A stretch of 64,000 nucleotides of DNA, from positions 4,278,001 through 4,342,000 of the forward strand of contig NZ_JAJJMO010000001.1 of NCBI RefSeq assembly GCF_020905345.1. The letters run 5' to 3'. The notes under the pieces are model-generated. The model saw only the letters and a list, made by a program, of their open reading frames with translations, made no database searches and was not told the origin of the DNA. Source of the DNA: Flavobacterium pisciphilum. GTDB taxonomy: Bacteria > Bacteroidota > Bacteroidia > Flavobacteriales > Flavobacteriaceae. The position numbers and the translations under genes were made by a program. Below, in pieces: positions 37,901 to 45,100 of the stretch. The stretch's first letter is position 1. The number at the start of each line of letters is the position of its first letter.

Positions 37901-37963
37901 ACACATCGTGCTCCTTATCCTTCAGAATCTGAAATTAATTTACCTAGGGAAAAGATGGTTTAA
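34910..37963 (+). CDS. dnaE: DnaE-type (error-prone, DnaE2-like) DNA polymerase III alpha subunit
   Basis: The 1017-residue protein has a PHP domain (1-70; NCHSFHSLRYGTIPLVELV), a palm with the catalytic triad PPDFDIDW (near residue 344), helical fingers with HSCGILIS, and an OB-like region near 860-960. At 1017 residues it is shorter than replicative DnaE of about 1160 or more. In the PHP domain the usual HxH and TDH motifs are replaced by NCH and TDI, so metal-dependent proofreading is probably lost. This fits a damage-tolerance polymerase working with DinB. It is in one operon with dinB, seven bases apart, under the S24 repressor. The chromosome surely has its own replicative DnaE elsewhere. 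Confidence 0.87.
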   Translation: MYLNCHSFHSLRYGTIPLVELVQQAAACNVKAMALTDINTVTGIYDFIRACNTVSIKPLVGIEFRCNHKLRYIGLAKNSEGLGEMNRFLTKHNFENTSLPIEAPEFKSVFILYSLENAPVYLKENEYIGIRPEELPKLFSSHWKNRMDKMVISQPVTFRIKKEFNLHKILRAIDTNVILSKLSQSDYCSTSDVMVPLENLLAQFTDYPQIIENTQRITDECNFEFDFKTPKNKKYYTNSRSSDMALLITLAQQGLVWRYGTTNLQAKARVEKELRVIEELEFSGYFLITWDIIRYSNSCGFLHIGRGSGANSIVSYCLGITDICPIELDLYFERFLNLNRKSPPDFDIDWSWKERNTILEYIFNRYGADHVAFCGTNVEFKYRSIFREVGKVFGLPKEELDLLAKNPMVSHDGNSVVRYVQEYGMMLEKYPNQRSMHSCGILISEEPLTNYTVLEMPPKGFPIVLFDMHIAEDIGFEKFDILSQRGIGHIDDSVKLIHKNRGIKVDIRDTSLSKDEVLCNTYLATGKTIGCFYIESPAMRGLLRRLNCDNYKILVAASSIIRPGVAQSGMMKEYIFRHNNPDKFEYFHDVFKEQLGETYGIMVYQEDVIKIALHYGGLPAADGDILRRAMSGKGRSKAALQKVKDNFFASCLQKGHCVKLSEEIYRQIESFAGYSFCKAHSASYAVESYQSLYLKVHYPVEFMVAVINNQGGFYRTEVYIHEARMSGAVIHNPCVNKSEYEATLYGVDVYLGFMHLEGLETKLAQLIVSERELRGDFKSLEDFINRIPIGIEGIQILIFIGAFRFTGKTKNQLLVIARLILVNFRPENRNLMLLQEPVKEYKLPVLERSAYEDAFDEIELLSFPVSCTPFDLLQTPYRGAVMAKDLVSHHKKTVKMLAYLISRKHVPTKRGTMYFGTWIDTEGEYFDTAHFSDSLERYPFQGGGCYLLLGNVDVEYHFPTVTVTKMAKMPFIPDPRYSNTSDRQFKAHEHIREDMSMTHRAPYPSESEINLPREKMV

Positions 37964-38219
37964 ATTTAAAACTGTTGATAGTTAAGGTATTATATGAAGC
38001 AGATATGTTAAAGTCAAACAGAAATAAGTACAAACTTGAATTTGTGTATTAATTTATGTATTTTCGTACAAATAAATAAAATGATTTAATAAGATCACAC
38101 TACTAAATTTTGAGGAACAAAATGGTTTAATTAAAAATTCAAGTTCCGTATTGATAGCTGTTGATATTGTTTTAAGTAAAGTAGAATTAGTCATAATTTC
38201 CAAATACCATTGTTATTGA
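37964..38219. other. Intergenic stretch without a recognisable gene
   Basis: This AT-rich stretch behind dnaE has only short frames, such as the one from 38080 that breaks quickly. No hairpin was seen before the terminator at 38220. Confidence 0.4.
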
Positions 38220-38250
38220 AGACCAGCTTACTTATAGGCTGGTTTTCTTT
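38220..38250 (+). terminator. Terminator downstream of the dinB-dnaE unit
   Basis: ACCAGC (38222-38227) pairs with GCTGGT (38238-38243) and is followed by TTTCTTTTTT. It is 257 bases behind the dnaE stop. Confidence 0.7.
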
Positions 38251-38313
38251 TTTAAGACATAGAGAGTGTTAATATGGAAACTGCTATATTTCTCAGAACT
38301 TGGTTTCAAAGCA

Positions 38314-38350
38314 AAAAAAATAGGCTGTTCATCGAACAGCCTATTTTTTT
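38314..38350. terminator. Bidirectional terminator behind the lipoprotein gene
   Basis: A7-TAGGCTGTTC and GAACAGCCTA-T7 form a perfect 17-bp stem with an ATC loop. A-runs and T-runs on both sides allow it to work in both directions. The lipoprotein gene ends 23 bases away. Confidence 0.9.
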
Positions 38351-38372
38351 GTGAGGTTAAGAGTTTTTTATA

Positions 38373-39131
38373 CTAGTAAGTATATTCGAACGTTTCATCA
38401 CCACTAACTTGTTTTGTCAAAAAGTTATTGCCATCATATGTGTTTACGTAAGTAGTTGTTCCTACGTTCTCCCCATTTTTTGTTTCTGTTATTTTAGTGA
38501 AATTATTAGGTGTATTTACGTCTTTATCAAAAATTCCTGCATCCAATAACAAAGTATATCCTAAAATATTTTTAAAAGGATTATTTTTTGTATCATACTC
38601 AACTACATTGATATAATCATTAAATACAACTTTAGTGATGTTTCCTCTCGCATCTAAAGTAAATACACTTGATGATTCTTGTGTTTCTACTAGTGTGGTA
38701 GGATCAATCATAACTGTAACAGTTGAAATTGTTCCATCAGCATTGTAAGTATAGCTTTTCTTTAGGCTGGCAGAATCTGCTGATGCAGGAACCTCAATAT
38801 AAGACTTCAGTTTATTGTTTTCGTAAGTGAAATTTGTAGTTGTTTTTAATACACCACCTTCAAAAGACTCTGCTTTGGTAATTACATTTCCTGTATATGA
38901 AAAGGTTGTTTTATCACCACCACTGTAGGTAAGACTTTCAATTTTGTTCCCTTGATAAGCATAGGTAACAGTCGAATTCTCTTCTGGAGAAAGTGTAGAA
39001 GTGTATTTTTCGGTTTTAGGGAAAATTGTATTCTCGACATTAGAATTATCACCACCATTGTCATCATCAGAACTAGAACAAGAAGTTAGTACTAAACTGA
39101 TAGCACTAAATAAAAATAAAACTTTTTTCAT
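38373..39131 (-). CDS. Outer-membrane or cell-surface lipoprotein of unknown function
   Basis: The 252-residue protein starts MKKVLFLFSAISLVLTSCSS, with lipobox LTSC, followed by SSDDDNGGDNSN. An acidic stretch after the lipid-bearing Cys is a known surface-export signal in Bacteroidota lipoproteins. The rest alternates short strands of the form TFSYTGNVITKAE, TNFTYENNKLKSY, KSYTYNADGTIST, YDTKNNPFKN and NTYDGNNFLTKQ. This resembles YD/RHS-like or DUF4595-like beta-repeat proteins. The function is not clear. It has its own promoter and terminator and is not part of the neighbouring mobile operons. Confidence 0.78.
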   Translation of the reverse strand: MKKVLFLFSAISLVLTSCSSSDDDNGGDNSNVENTIFPKTEKYTSTLSPEENSTVTYAYQGNKIESLTYSGGDKTTFSYTGNVITKAESFEGGVLKTTTNFTYENNKLKSYIEVPASADSASLKKSYTYNADGTISTVTVMIDPTTLVETQESSSVFTLDARGNITKVVFNDYINVVEYDTKNNPFKNILGYTLLLDAGIFDKDVNTPNNFTKITETKNGENVGTTTYVNTYDGNNFLTKQVSGDETFEYTY

Positions 39132-39154
39132 TACGATTGTATTTATGATTTTTG

Positions 39155-39162
39155 CAAAAATA
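39155..39162 (-). promoter_or_regulatory. -7 box for the lipoprotein gene
   Basis: Read on the minus strand this is TATTTTTG, a match to TAnnTTTG, 24 bases before the ATG at 39131. No clear TTG box was found upstream. Confidence 0.45.
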
Positions 39163-39483
39163 TAATAAATTTCGTATAAAAAAAATGATTTTCATACTAT
39201 TATGCAATTTACTGATTATCATATTATTTAGTTTTTTAGAAAGGTCAATTTTTCGTAAAAATAACAGCAAACTAGTTTTCTAAAAATTGAATAAAAATTC
39301 CTTTACTCAGGATATGAATTTTTGGAAAGCATTCCATAGGTTATTCTAGCATCATTTTTTAATTCTAATCTGTAGGTACTGCCCGCAAACTTTCCTTAAC
39401 TCATTATCATTTATTGATTTTACATATGATAAGATATATGATATTCTATTAAAAGTCCATTAAGAAATTTTACTTAAAGCTTT

Positions 39484-39640
39484 CACTCGAAACGGACTAA
39501 AAGGGCAGCCAAGATAGTGCCCGCCGTATGCTGCATGCGCATAATGGCTCCGCTCACGCTTGCGCCACCCTTCGGGACTTATAGCACTCCGCATCCGTTA
39601 ACCGGTCACTTGATTCTTGCTTTCTTTTTTCCCGTTTTTT
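39484..39640. other. GC-rich structured block upstream of ssb (oriT or leader candidate)
   Basis: The 580-base gap before ssb is AT-rich except for this block. It has several short inverted repeats (GGGCA 39503 with TGCCC 39518; TGGC 39545 with GCCA 39564) but no frame. Sharp GC contrast at the head of the ssb-PRTRC cluster suggests a replication/transfer origin or a structured 5' leader. The remainder of the gap shows nothing. Confidence 0.3.
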
Positions 39641-39713
39641 CGTTTTGAAAACAATTTTTGTTAGGGCAGGATTAGAGAGAAAGTAAACAGTAGTAATCCT
39701 TAAAATTAAAATT

Positions 39714-40109
39714 ATGGAAATCACAGGACGCATAACAGCAAATTCTGTTGTTCACAAAGTGGGCAATGACAAACAAGTGGTCAATTTCAGTATTGCCATA
39801 AACGACAATTACAAACCCAAAGGTAGTACCGAAGTAAAAGAAGTAGTAACCTATATTAATTGTTCGTATTGGTTAAATGCAAAAACAGCCGACTGGCTTA
39901 AAAAAGGAGCAATTGTACAATTGTTCGGGCGTATTGGTATGAATGTATATAGTAACAACGAAGGCAAAGCAATAGGTAGTCTTACGTTCCACACAAATAA
40001 TATCAAGATTTTGGCTTTTGCTAAAAAAGCAGAACAGACCCAAACTGAAATAACACCCCAATCCAACGAGGGAGTAAAACAAGAACCCGCAGACGACCTG
40101 CCTTTTTAA
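39714..40109 (+). CDS. ssb: Single-stranded DNA-binding protein
   Basis: The 131-residue protein has the OB fold of SSB: MEITGRITANSVVHKVGNDK, VNFSIAINDNYKPKG, YINCSYWLNAKTADWLKKG, VQLFGRIGMNVYSNNEGKAIGSLTFH. It ends in an acidic tail EPADDLPF, the SSB tip that recruits partner proteins. This is a mobile-element copy, shorter than most chromosomal SSBs. It coats single-stranded DNA during transfer or replication. It is the first gene of the DUF932-PRTRC cluster. Confidence 0.9.
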   Translation: MEITGRITANSVVHKVGNDKQVVNFSIAINDNYKPKGSTEVKEVVTYINCSYWLNAKTADWLKKGAIVQLFGRIGMNVYSNNEGKAIGSLTFHTNNIKILAFAKKAEQTQTEITPQSNEGVKQEPADDLPF

Positions 40110-40144
40110 TCCATTCAAACAATAACATTTTAAATTTAAATATC

Positions 40145-41206
40145 ATGGCACATCATATAAATTACAACGAGCAAAGCCAAAAACACAGTTTTTTCAGCGT
40201 AAAAGAAAAAGCATGGCATAATTTAGGACAGATAATATCGGACTACCCAACAAGCGCAGAAGCTATTGCGCACGCAGGATTAGATTACGAAGTCGAAAAA
40301 CGCAAGCTATTTACACCCTGTTCTCAGGAAATTATTGTAAATAATGAAACCACCCACAATAAAATCGAAGTACCAAATTATTTCAGCACGGTACGTACTG
40401 ATAACAATGCCGTTTTGGGTGTAGTGGGTAAGGACTATCAAATCGTACAAAACAGGGATGCTTTTTCTTTTTTCGATAGCATCGTTGGTGGTGAAGGTAT
40501 TCTATACGAAACCGCAGGGGCTTTGGGTAAAGGCGAACGCATTTTTATAACCGCTAAACTACCCGATTACATCAGGGTTGGCAATGACGACCTTATCGAA
40601 AAATACCTGTTCCTTACCACCTCACACGACGGAAGCGGAAGCATAACAGCCGCTTTTACGCCTATACGAATTGTATGCGCCAATACCCTTAATGCCGCTA
40701 TGCATAGTAAAACGAATACCGTACGCATTCGTCATACTTCCAATGCCAAACAACGTTTGGAACAGGCACATAAGGTAATGGGCATATCGGATATGCTATC
40801 GTCACAAATGGAATCTATTTTCAACGATTGGACAAAAGTACGCATCACAGATAAAGAGGTTAAAAAACTCATTTCGTTCGCTCTTGTTCCCAACAAGGAG
40901 GTTTTAAAATCCATACAGGATGGTAAAGAAGACGAACTTTCTACCTGTTTTACCAATATGGTGGATAGTGCTTTTGAGTACGCCATGAGTGACCCCACAC
41001 AACTCATGGATACCACCAAAGGAACGGTGTTTGGGGCGTACAATAGCGTAACGGGTTACTTTCAGAATGTCCGAAACTATAAAGACGATGAAGCCAAATT
41101 AACCTCTCTTTTAATGGGAGGAACAGGACAGCTACGTACACAGTCTGCATTCAATTTGTGTATGGATTTTGCGAGAAAAGGCACAGATGCATTATTGCTA
41201 AACTAA
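40145..41206 (+). CDS. DUF932 phage/plasmid-like protein
   Basis: The 353-residue protein matches the DUF932 pattern: MAHHINYNEQSQKHSFFSVK, EKAWHNLGQ near residue 24, then FSTVRTDNNAVLGVVGKDYQ followed by IVQN, FITAKLPDYIRVG, LFLTTSHDGSGSI with TAAFTPIRIVCANTL, and RTQSAFNLCMDFA. These proteins occur on plasmids, phages and integrative elements beside ssb and PRTRC genes; the biochemical role is unknown to me. The gene is followed by a strong hairpin, so the downstream PRTRC genes may be transcribed less. Confidence 0.85.
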   Translation: MAHHINYNEQSQKHSFFSVKEKAWHNLGQIISDYPTSAEAIAHAGLDYEVEKRKLFTPCSQEIIVNNETTHNKIEVPNYFSTVRTDNNAVLGVVGKDYQIVQNRDAFSFFDSIVGGEGILYETAGALGKGERIFITAKLPDYIRVGNDDLIEKYLFLTTSHDGSGSITAAFTPIRIVCANTLNAAMHSKTNTVRIRHTSNAKQRLEQAHKVMGISDMLSSQMESIFNDWTKVRITDKEVKKLISFALVPNKEVLKSIQDGKEDELSTCFTNMVDSAFEYAMSDPTQLMDTTKGTVFGAYNSVTGYFQNVRNYKDDEAKLTSLLMGGTGQLRTQSAFNLCMDFARKGTDALLLN

Positions 41207-41209
41207 TCC

Positions 41210-41246
41210 AATAGGTACAGGCACAACCTGCCTGTACCTATTTTTT
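41210..41246 (+). terminator. Intra-cluster terminator between DUF932 and PRTRC E
   Basis: AATAGGTACAGGC (41210-41222) and GCCTGTACCTATT (41230-41242) form a perfect 13-bp stem, loop ACAACCT, followed by TTTTA. It is only 22 bases before the next start, so it likely sets a lower level for the PRTRC genes. Confidence 0.85.
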
Positions 41247-41267
41247 ATCCACTTAAAACGCAACATT

Positions 41268-41801
41268 ATGAATTTCTTTCAATCTCTAATCGCCTTGCAG
41301 GTTGCAGGCGACTGGAAAATAAACATAGTAAAAGAAACTGCCGACAGGCTTATCGTATCAGTATTGTTTTTCAATGATGCTATTGGCGATGAGGCACGTA
41401 AAAAAGTGCCGCCTATACTACTTAAAGGTACTGCCGAGGAATTGGATGCAGGATTTTTTGAAGCTATTGCAGAGCCTGTAAAAGATACGGCACAGTTATT
41501 TGCCAATATGGAGCAGTTCCTCAAAGAATCGGCACAGGCAAAAATTAGCTCGCAAATGGAAAAGGACAACATCCTTAAGATAGGCAAGGAAAAAACCGAA
41601 ATGCAGAAGAAATACGAAGAAGCCATGAAGAAAGCCGATGAACTCGAAGCGCTGGGCAAATTCAAAGAAGCATGGATGAAAGTACCACAAGCAGACCAAT
41701 ATCCTGAACATAAGGACATCATTCACAAACGCAAAGCGGAACTTTCCGATAAATTCCCCATTGACCTTTTTAACGACCCTAATACCAAAGAATCATGTTA
41801 A
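41268..41801 (+). CDS. PRTRC system protein E
   Basis: The 177-residue protein begins MNFFQSLIALQVAGDWKINI, then has PPILLKGTAEELDAGFFEAI and a long charged helix with FANMEQFLKESAQAKISSQM and EKTEMQKKYEEAMKKADELE, ending in NDPNTKES. The N-terminal part and coiled-coil C-terminus match PRTRC E as I know it. The PRTRC set (ParB-related, ThiF-related cassette) occurs on plasmids and mobile elements; its purpose is not established. The next gene overlaps by seven bases. Confidence 0.8.
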   Translation: MNFFQSLIALQVAGDWKINIVKETADRLIVSVLFFNDAIGDEARKKVPPILLKGTAEELDAGFFEAIAEPVKDTAQLFANMEQFLKESAQAKISSQMEKDNILKIGKEKTEMQKKYEEAMKKADELEALGKFKEAWMKVPQADQYPEHKDIIHKRKAELSDKFPIDLFNDPNTKESC

Positions 41802-42013
41802 CAGCCACACTATTAGAAAGAGTCTTTTCATTTAAAGATAAAGAGCAGGATATTAAACTTGCCGATCCGTGCGCCTCATTCAGCCCCGAAGCGGTATTGA
41901 ACTTTTATGCGCAGACCTATCCCATACTAACAACAGCAACTATCGAAGGACCCGTAATAAATGACGATGCCATACAATACAGATTTTTGTCGCAAATCGG
42001 AACAAAAGGATAA
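41795..42013 (+). CDS. PRTRC system protein C
   Basis: The 72-residue protein has the pattern of PRTRC C: LADPCASFSPEAVLNFYAQT, then YPILTTATIEGPVI, ending in YRFLSQIGTKG. Fast recognition comes from the SPExVxxFYxxxYPxLTTA core. It overlaps the end of protein E and is followed three bases later by the small frame at 42017. The role within the cassette is unknown. Confidence 0.82.
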   Translation: MLTATLLERVFSFKDKEQDIKLADPCASFSPEAVLNFYAQTYPILTTATIEGPVINDDAIQYRFLSQIGTKG

Positions 42014-42016
42014 ATC

Positions 42017-42193
42017 ATGAAAACGAAATCCATAACAGGCAGTATCAGATTGCCTAAAACGAAAAAGCAATGCAAACTATACCAACAGTTAGGCGCTTGG
42101 GCAGAAAACACCAACCGCTTGCCCGATGCGCAGGAAGTAAAAAACAACAAACCCACCTCAGTACCTTTGGAACAGTTACCGATGGTTTTCTAA
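42017..42193 (+). CDS. 5' half of PRTRC F-like gene (58-residue frame)
   Basis: The frame MKTKSITGSIRLPKTKKQCK... runs to a stop at 42191-42193 and has good coding character up to about residue 42 (AWAENTNRLPDAQEV). It overlaps the larger -1 frame, which lacks a good start but reads well from about 42145 on. The upstream part of the larger frame (before 42145) is low-quality shadow of this one. The two are therefore probably halves of one gene joined by a -1 shift at the A-rich heptamer 42139-42145. Otherwise it is a separate 58-residue protein. Confidence 0.6.
   Translation: MKTKSITGSIRLPKTKKQCKLYQQLGAWAENTNRLPDAQEVKNNKPTSVPLEQLPMVF
42139..42145 (+). promoter_or_regulatory. A AAA AAC slippery heptamer (possible programmed -1 frameshift)
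   Basis: In the 42017 frame the codons read gtA AAA AAC, the standard X XXY YYZ form. After a -1 slip translation continues in the downstream frame as QQTHLSTFGTVTDGF. The heptamer lies 46 bases before the zero-frame stop. A one-base loss in the A6 run would give the same layout by mutation or sequencing error. Confidence 0.5.
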
Positions 42194-43161
42194 AACATCA
42201 GTTCTTACCGTTGTTCGAACAAGGAGAAGAAATGCCAAACTACGAAGGAACTGAAAAAGGATTTTTTGATTCGTTGAACATCCTGACAGGATTATATGGA
42301 TTCGAACAGATAGAAGTAGAGCACAAAACCTACCCTTACAATATCTTGTTGGCGCATAAGTATACTCAAAGACAACTTGAAAAATCAGGACAGGATATTG
42401 AACTTGTCATTATGCAGGATGATGATGGAGCGGTGAAATTGGCAACCAACCATAGTTATAATACAGGTACAACCTTGTATTATATTCCGGTACTTCCTTT
42501 GTACCGATTGTTACAGGACAAAAAACAGAAACGAACTGCCGAACTTCTGTTGTCTGTGTTTGGATATCTCTACCATATTGCACGGATTCCCTACTACAGG
42601 GAGAATCATACCTATCTATTTTATCAGTATGAATGTATGGAAGAATGGTTGATAGATGATTTGGAAAATTGCGAGAGCGATGATGCAAACAATGAATTTT
42701 CAGAATTTAATGGGGTAAACTACTACGGAGATATAATGCTACGAAAAATATACAATCCTTATCATCTGAATGTTTTTAAACAGCGAATTGATACCTACAA
42801 GTCAAAATCTTCATTTAGTCAGGATTGCCTAAACATTGCACAAAAAGCATTTGCTTTATTAACCGATTATCCTGATGCCAGCATTTTCCGAAATACCTTG
42901 AATCAGGAACTGGATGAAGATGATAGCATCATACACGCAGAACAATACATTTCTTTTATAGCGGATAGCGATGGTATGCTGTATGAGAACATTGCCCGTG
43001 TTGTCAACGATGAATTTAATGAATGTGGAGAAATCGAAGAACCCACACTACAGCAAATCTATGATAGCGAAAACAGTCCATCAAAAGAGCTACTTGATTT
43101 TGAATACCGAATTTTCCCTTTGATTAATGAACTATGTACCCTTTTAAACTATATACCATGA
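42145..43161 (+). CDS. PRTRC F-like protein, main part (larger frame)
   Basis: The frame reads GTVTDGFLKHQFLPLFEQGE and continues for 338 residues to TGA 43161. If translated alone, ATG 42232 is the best start because AAGGAG lies six bases before it, giving 309 residues. If joined to the 42017 frame the product is about 381 residues. The content is acidic (IVMQDDDGAVKLA, DDLENCESDDANNEFSEF) with many Tyr; no enzyme motif was seen. By its position between C and B it should be the PRTRC F member, which I assign by context more than by motif. Its stop overlaps the next start as ATGA. Confidence 0.65.
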   Translation, partial: QQTHLSTFGTVTDGFLKHQFLPLFEQGEEMPNYEGTEKGFFDSLNILTGLYGFEQIEVEHKTYPYNILLAHKYTQRQLEKSGQDIELVIMQDDDGAVKLATNHSYNTGTTLYYIPVLPLYRLLQDKKQKRTAELLLSVFGYLYHIARIPYYRENHTYLFYQYECMEEWLIDDLENCESDDANNEFSEFNGVNYYGDIMLRKIYNPYHLNVFKQRIDTYKSKSSFSQDCLNIAQKAFALLTDYPDASIFRNTLNQELDEDDSIIHAEQYISFIADSDGMLYENIARVVNDEFNECGEIEEPTLQQIYDSENSPSKELLDFEYRIFPLINELCTLLNYIP

Positions 43162-43874
43162 AAGATATAACAGCCGATTTCGGAACATTATACACTCCTG
43201 TAAAAGCCTTGGTAATCTATCAGAAAAATTCGTCTGACAAGACTACTTATGTGGAAAGCTACGACATGGATAAAAATGGCTATCCCACCAATGCCCATCC
43301 ACTGAGCGTAAAAGAAAGTACACTGCTTGCTAGTGCTTTAGATACTTCTGACGAACTCAAACGCAACTTTTTGAAACCTTTAGGATTGCTACCTAAAAAT
43401 GTACTGTATATCAATCCCGACCACGATGGCTATGCCATTTGGCATACACCATCCCAAAAGGTAGATTTGTTTTTTGTCGAGAGTTTAGGCATTCCAAACG
43501 GCAAAGCATTAATACCTCCTTTGCTTTGGAAAGCCTCTAAAAACACACTTTGGATATATGCATTGGGGGAAACTCTAGCCATTACAGAAACTACCCCTTT
43601 ATACAATGCCCCCTACTTTAATCTATACTCCGATGGTAGAGTTTGTATGGGAACCGTTTCAGTCAATAGTAAAACAGATTGCCTATTAGAAGAATTTATT
43701 CAGTCGTGGGAGCAGTACTTTTTTAACAGCTATTTCAGCCACCTGATTAGCGAGAAAAGCCCTGTGAAAGGAAACATTATTCAGTTGTGGCAAAGCCTTG
43801 TAAATACTCGCAAAAAGTTCCCCACAAAAGTCCTTATGAAAAACGGTCTAACCCTTAATAAACTACTGTCATGA
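43158..43874 (+). CDS. PRTRC system protein B
   Basis: The 238-residue protein starts MKDITADFGTLYTPVKALVI. It contains NVLYINPDHDGYAIWHTPSQ, LPPLLWKASKNTLWIYAL-like text (IPPLLWKASKNTLWIYAL) and APYFNLYSDGRVCMGTVSVN, which are typical of PRTRC B. I chose ATG 43158, whose ATGA overlaps the previous stop, rather than the in-frame ATG eight codons upstream at 43134. It overlaps the ThiF gene in the same way, so F-like, B and ThiF are translationally coupled. Confidence 0.82.
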   Translation: MKDITADFGTLYTPVKALVIYQKNSSDKTTYVESYDMDKNGYPTNAHPLSVKESTLLASALDTSDELKRNFLKPLGLLPKNVLYINPDHDGYAIWHTPSQKVDLFFVESLGIPNGKALIPPLLWKASKNTLWIYALGETLAITETTPLYNAPYFNLYSDGRVCMGTVSVNSKTDCLLEEFIQSWEQYFFNSYFSHLISEKSPVKGNIIQLWQSLVNTRKKFPTKVLMKNGLTLNKLLS

Positions 43875-44674
43875 ACACATTAAAACCAATGCATTACGCA
43901 GATAATTACCTGATAAATCCAACCAATCCCATCACAATTAATCTTATTGGTGCAGGAGGAACAGGAAGCAGGATGCTTACTGAACTGGCAAGAATGAACC
44001 ATAGCCTTATTGCTTTAGGACATACAGGATTGCAGGTTAGTTTATATGATGATGATAGGATAACCCAAGCCAATCAGGGGCGACAGCTTTTTGCCGATAC
44101 TGAAGTTGGTTTGTACAAATCAGTGGCACTCATTAACCGAACCAATCGTTTTTTTGGTACGAATTGGAAAGCCATAACTGAGCAGTTTTCTACAGTAAAC
44201 CTCAAATCTCTACCCAACCGCGGAAAAGCAAATATGTACATCAGTTGTATCGATACGGTATCGGCACGATTTGACATTGCAAAGGCTTTACAGGACTGCA
44301 CAGAAAACAGCAGTTGGGAACGCAATAAATCACTGTATTGGCTTGACCTTGGTAATTCACAAAATACAGGACAGGCGATATTATCTACTATTGGCGAAAT
44401 CAGGCAACCAAAATCCAAACTATACAGGACTGTTGCAAATCTTCCAATGGTTACCGATGAATTTAAAGAACTGCTAGAAGCACAGACCGAAAACAATGAA
44501 CCAAGTTGTTCGCTTGCTGAAGCACTCGAAAAACAGGATTTGTTTATCAATACTACACTAGCCAGTATGGGGGCTTCTTTACTTTGGAAGTTATTCCGTG
44601 AAGGTATGACAGCCCATAGAGGATTTTTTTGGAATTTGGGTAATTTCAGGTCAGAACCGATACTGGTGGGTTGA
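43871..44674 (+). CDS. PRTRC system ThiF-family (E1-like) protein
   Basis: The 267-residue protein has a Rossmann nucleotide site INLIGAGGTGSRMLTELARM (near residue 20), then LQVSLYDDDRITQANQGRQL, where ThiF/MoeB proteins carry DxDxVxxSNLxRQ, and MYISCIDTVSARF. It belongs to the ThiF/E1 adenylating fold. The canonical Cys-rich zinc site is not seen, so it may bind nucleotide without the usual sulfur-carrier chemistry. It is the last gene of the PRTRC cluster and is followed by two terminators. Confidence 0.85.
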   Translation: MNTLKPMHYADNYLINPTNPITINLIGAGGTGSRMLTELARMNHSLIALGHTGLQVSLYDDDRITQANQGRQLFADTEVGLYKSVALINRTNRFFGTNWKAITEQFSTVNLKSLPNRGKANMYISCIDTVSARFDIAKALQDCTENSSWERNKSLYWLDLGNSQNTGQAILSTIGEIRQPKSKLYRTVANLPMVTDEFKELLEAQTENNEPSCSLAEALEKQDLFINTTLASMGASLLWKLFREGMTAHRGFFWNLGNFRSEPILVG

Positions 44675-44681
44675 TGCCCGC

Positions 44682-44728
44682 CGCCCCGCAATTGCACTTC
44701 CTTCGTCGGGACAATTGCGGGGCGTTTT
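44682..44728 (+). terminator. Terminator of the PRTRC cluster
   Basis: CGCCCCGCAATTG (44682-44694) and CAATTGCGGGGCG (44712-44724) form a perfect 13-bp stem with TTTT behind it. It begins 8 bases after the ThiF stop. Confidence 0.88.
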
Positions 44729-44785
44729 AAGCGGATGCGCCCGCTTGCACAGAACATGCCTTTATTGGCAGTCATGCAAGCGGGC
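44729..44785 (+). repeat. Folded element, copy 1 (upstream of caspase gene)
   Basis: Hairpin 1: AAGCGG (44729-44734) with CCGCTT (44741-44746), loop ATGCGC. Hairpin 2: GCCCGCTTGCA (44739-44749) with TGCAAGCGGGC (44775-44785), perfect 11 bp, then ACGTTTTTA. The two hairpins share bases and exclude each other. A diverged copy with compensating changes lies at 46857-46911. Confidence 0.6.
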
Positions 44786-45100
44786 ACGTTTTTATTATTA
44801 CTATTTGAAATAATGTTAAACGTTTAATAATACAATAAAAAATATTTGAAAATTTATGAAATTAAATATTATATATTTGAGAATAAATAAAAGAGTCATC
44901 AAACTAGCCTAGAACTATTTCGAATACATATGTATGATAAAATTATACATAATAAATGAATTTATATCATTACGAAATCACTGTGGAGGTTGTGAAATTT
45001 ATTGGCAATTCTAATTTATTATTTGGCATTACTAAATAATAATAACAATTTGTAAATTAGTTGGAAGGATGGTTGGCTTCAATAATTAGATAATAAAAAA
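44786..45100. other. Intergenic region upstream of the caspase gene
   Basis: No gene was seen. A -7-like box TATATTTG (44872-44879) with TTG at 44846-44848 could start transcription, leaving a leader of over 200 bases before the ATG at 45101. Confidence 0.35.

Larger units (their letters stand above)
28153..44674. mobile_element. Core of a mobilisable/integrative element (relaxase, T4CP, polymerase cassette, PRTRC)
   Basis: Relaxosome, relaxase and coupling-protein genes lie together at 28.2-31.8 kb. The ssb-DUF932-PRTRC cluster, which I know from Bacteroidota plasmids and integrative elements, lies at 39.7-44.7 kb. The lipoprotein at 38.4 kb may be a passenger or host gene. No integrase, tra operon or att site was found in the window, so ends and self-transmissibility are unknown. 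Confidence 0.6.

Noticed and set aside
42070..42144. N-terminal extension of the PRTRC F-like frame (MQTIPTVRRLGRK...)
   Set aside because: This part is the -1 shadow of the 42017 frame and has no ribosome-binding motif; translation is better explained by start at 42232 or by frameshift at 42139-42145.
44074..44787. 237-residue minus-strand ORF over the ThiF gene and terminators
   Set aside because: It is antisense to a clear ThiF-family gene and begins inside the folded terminator region.
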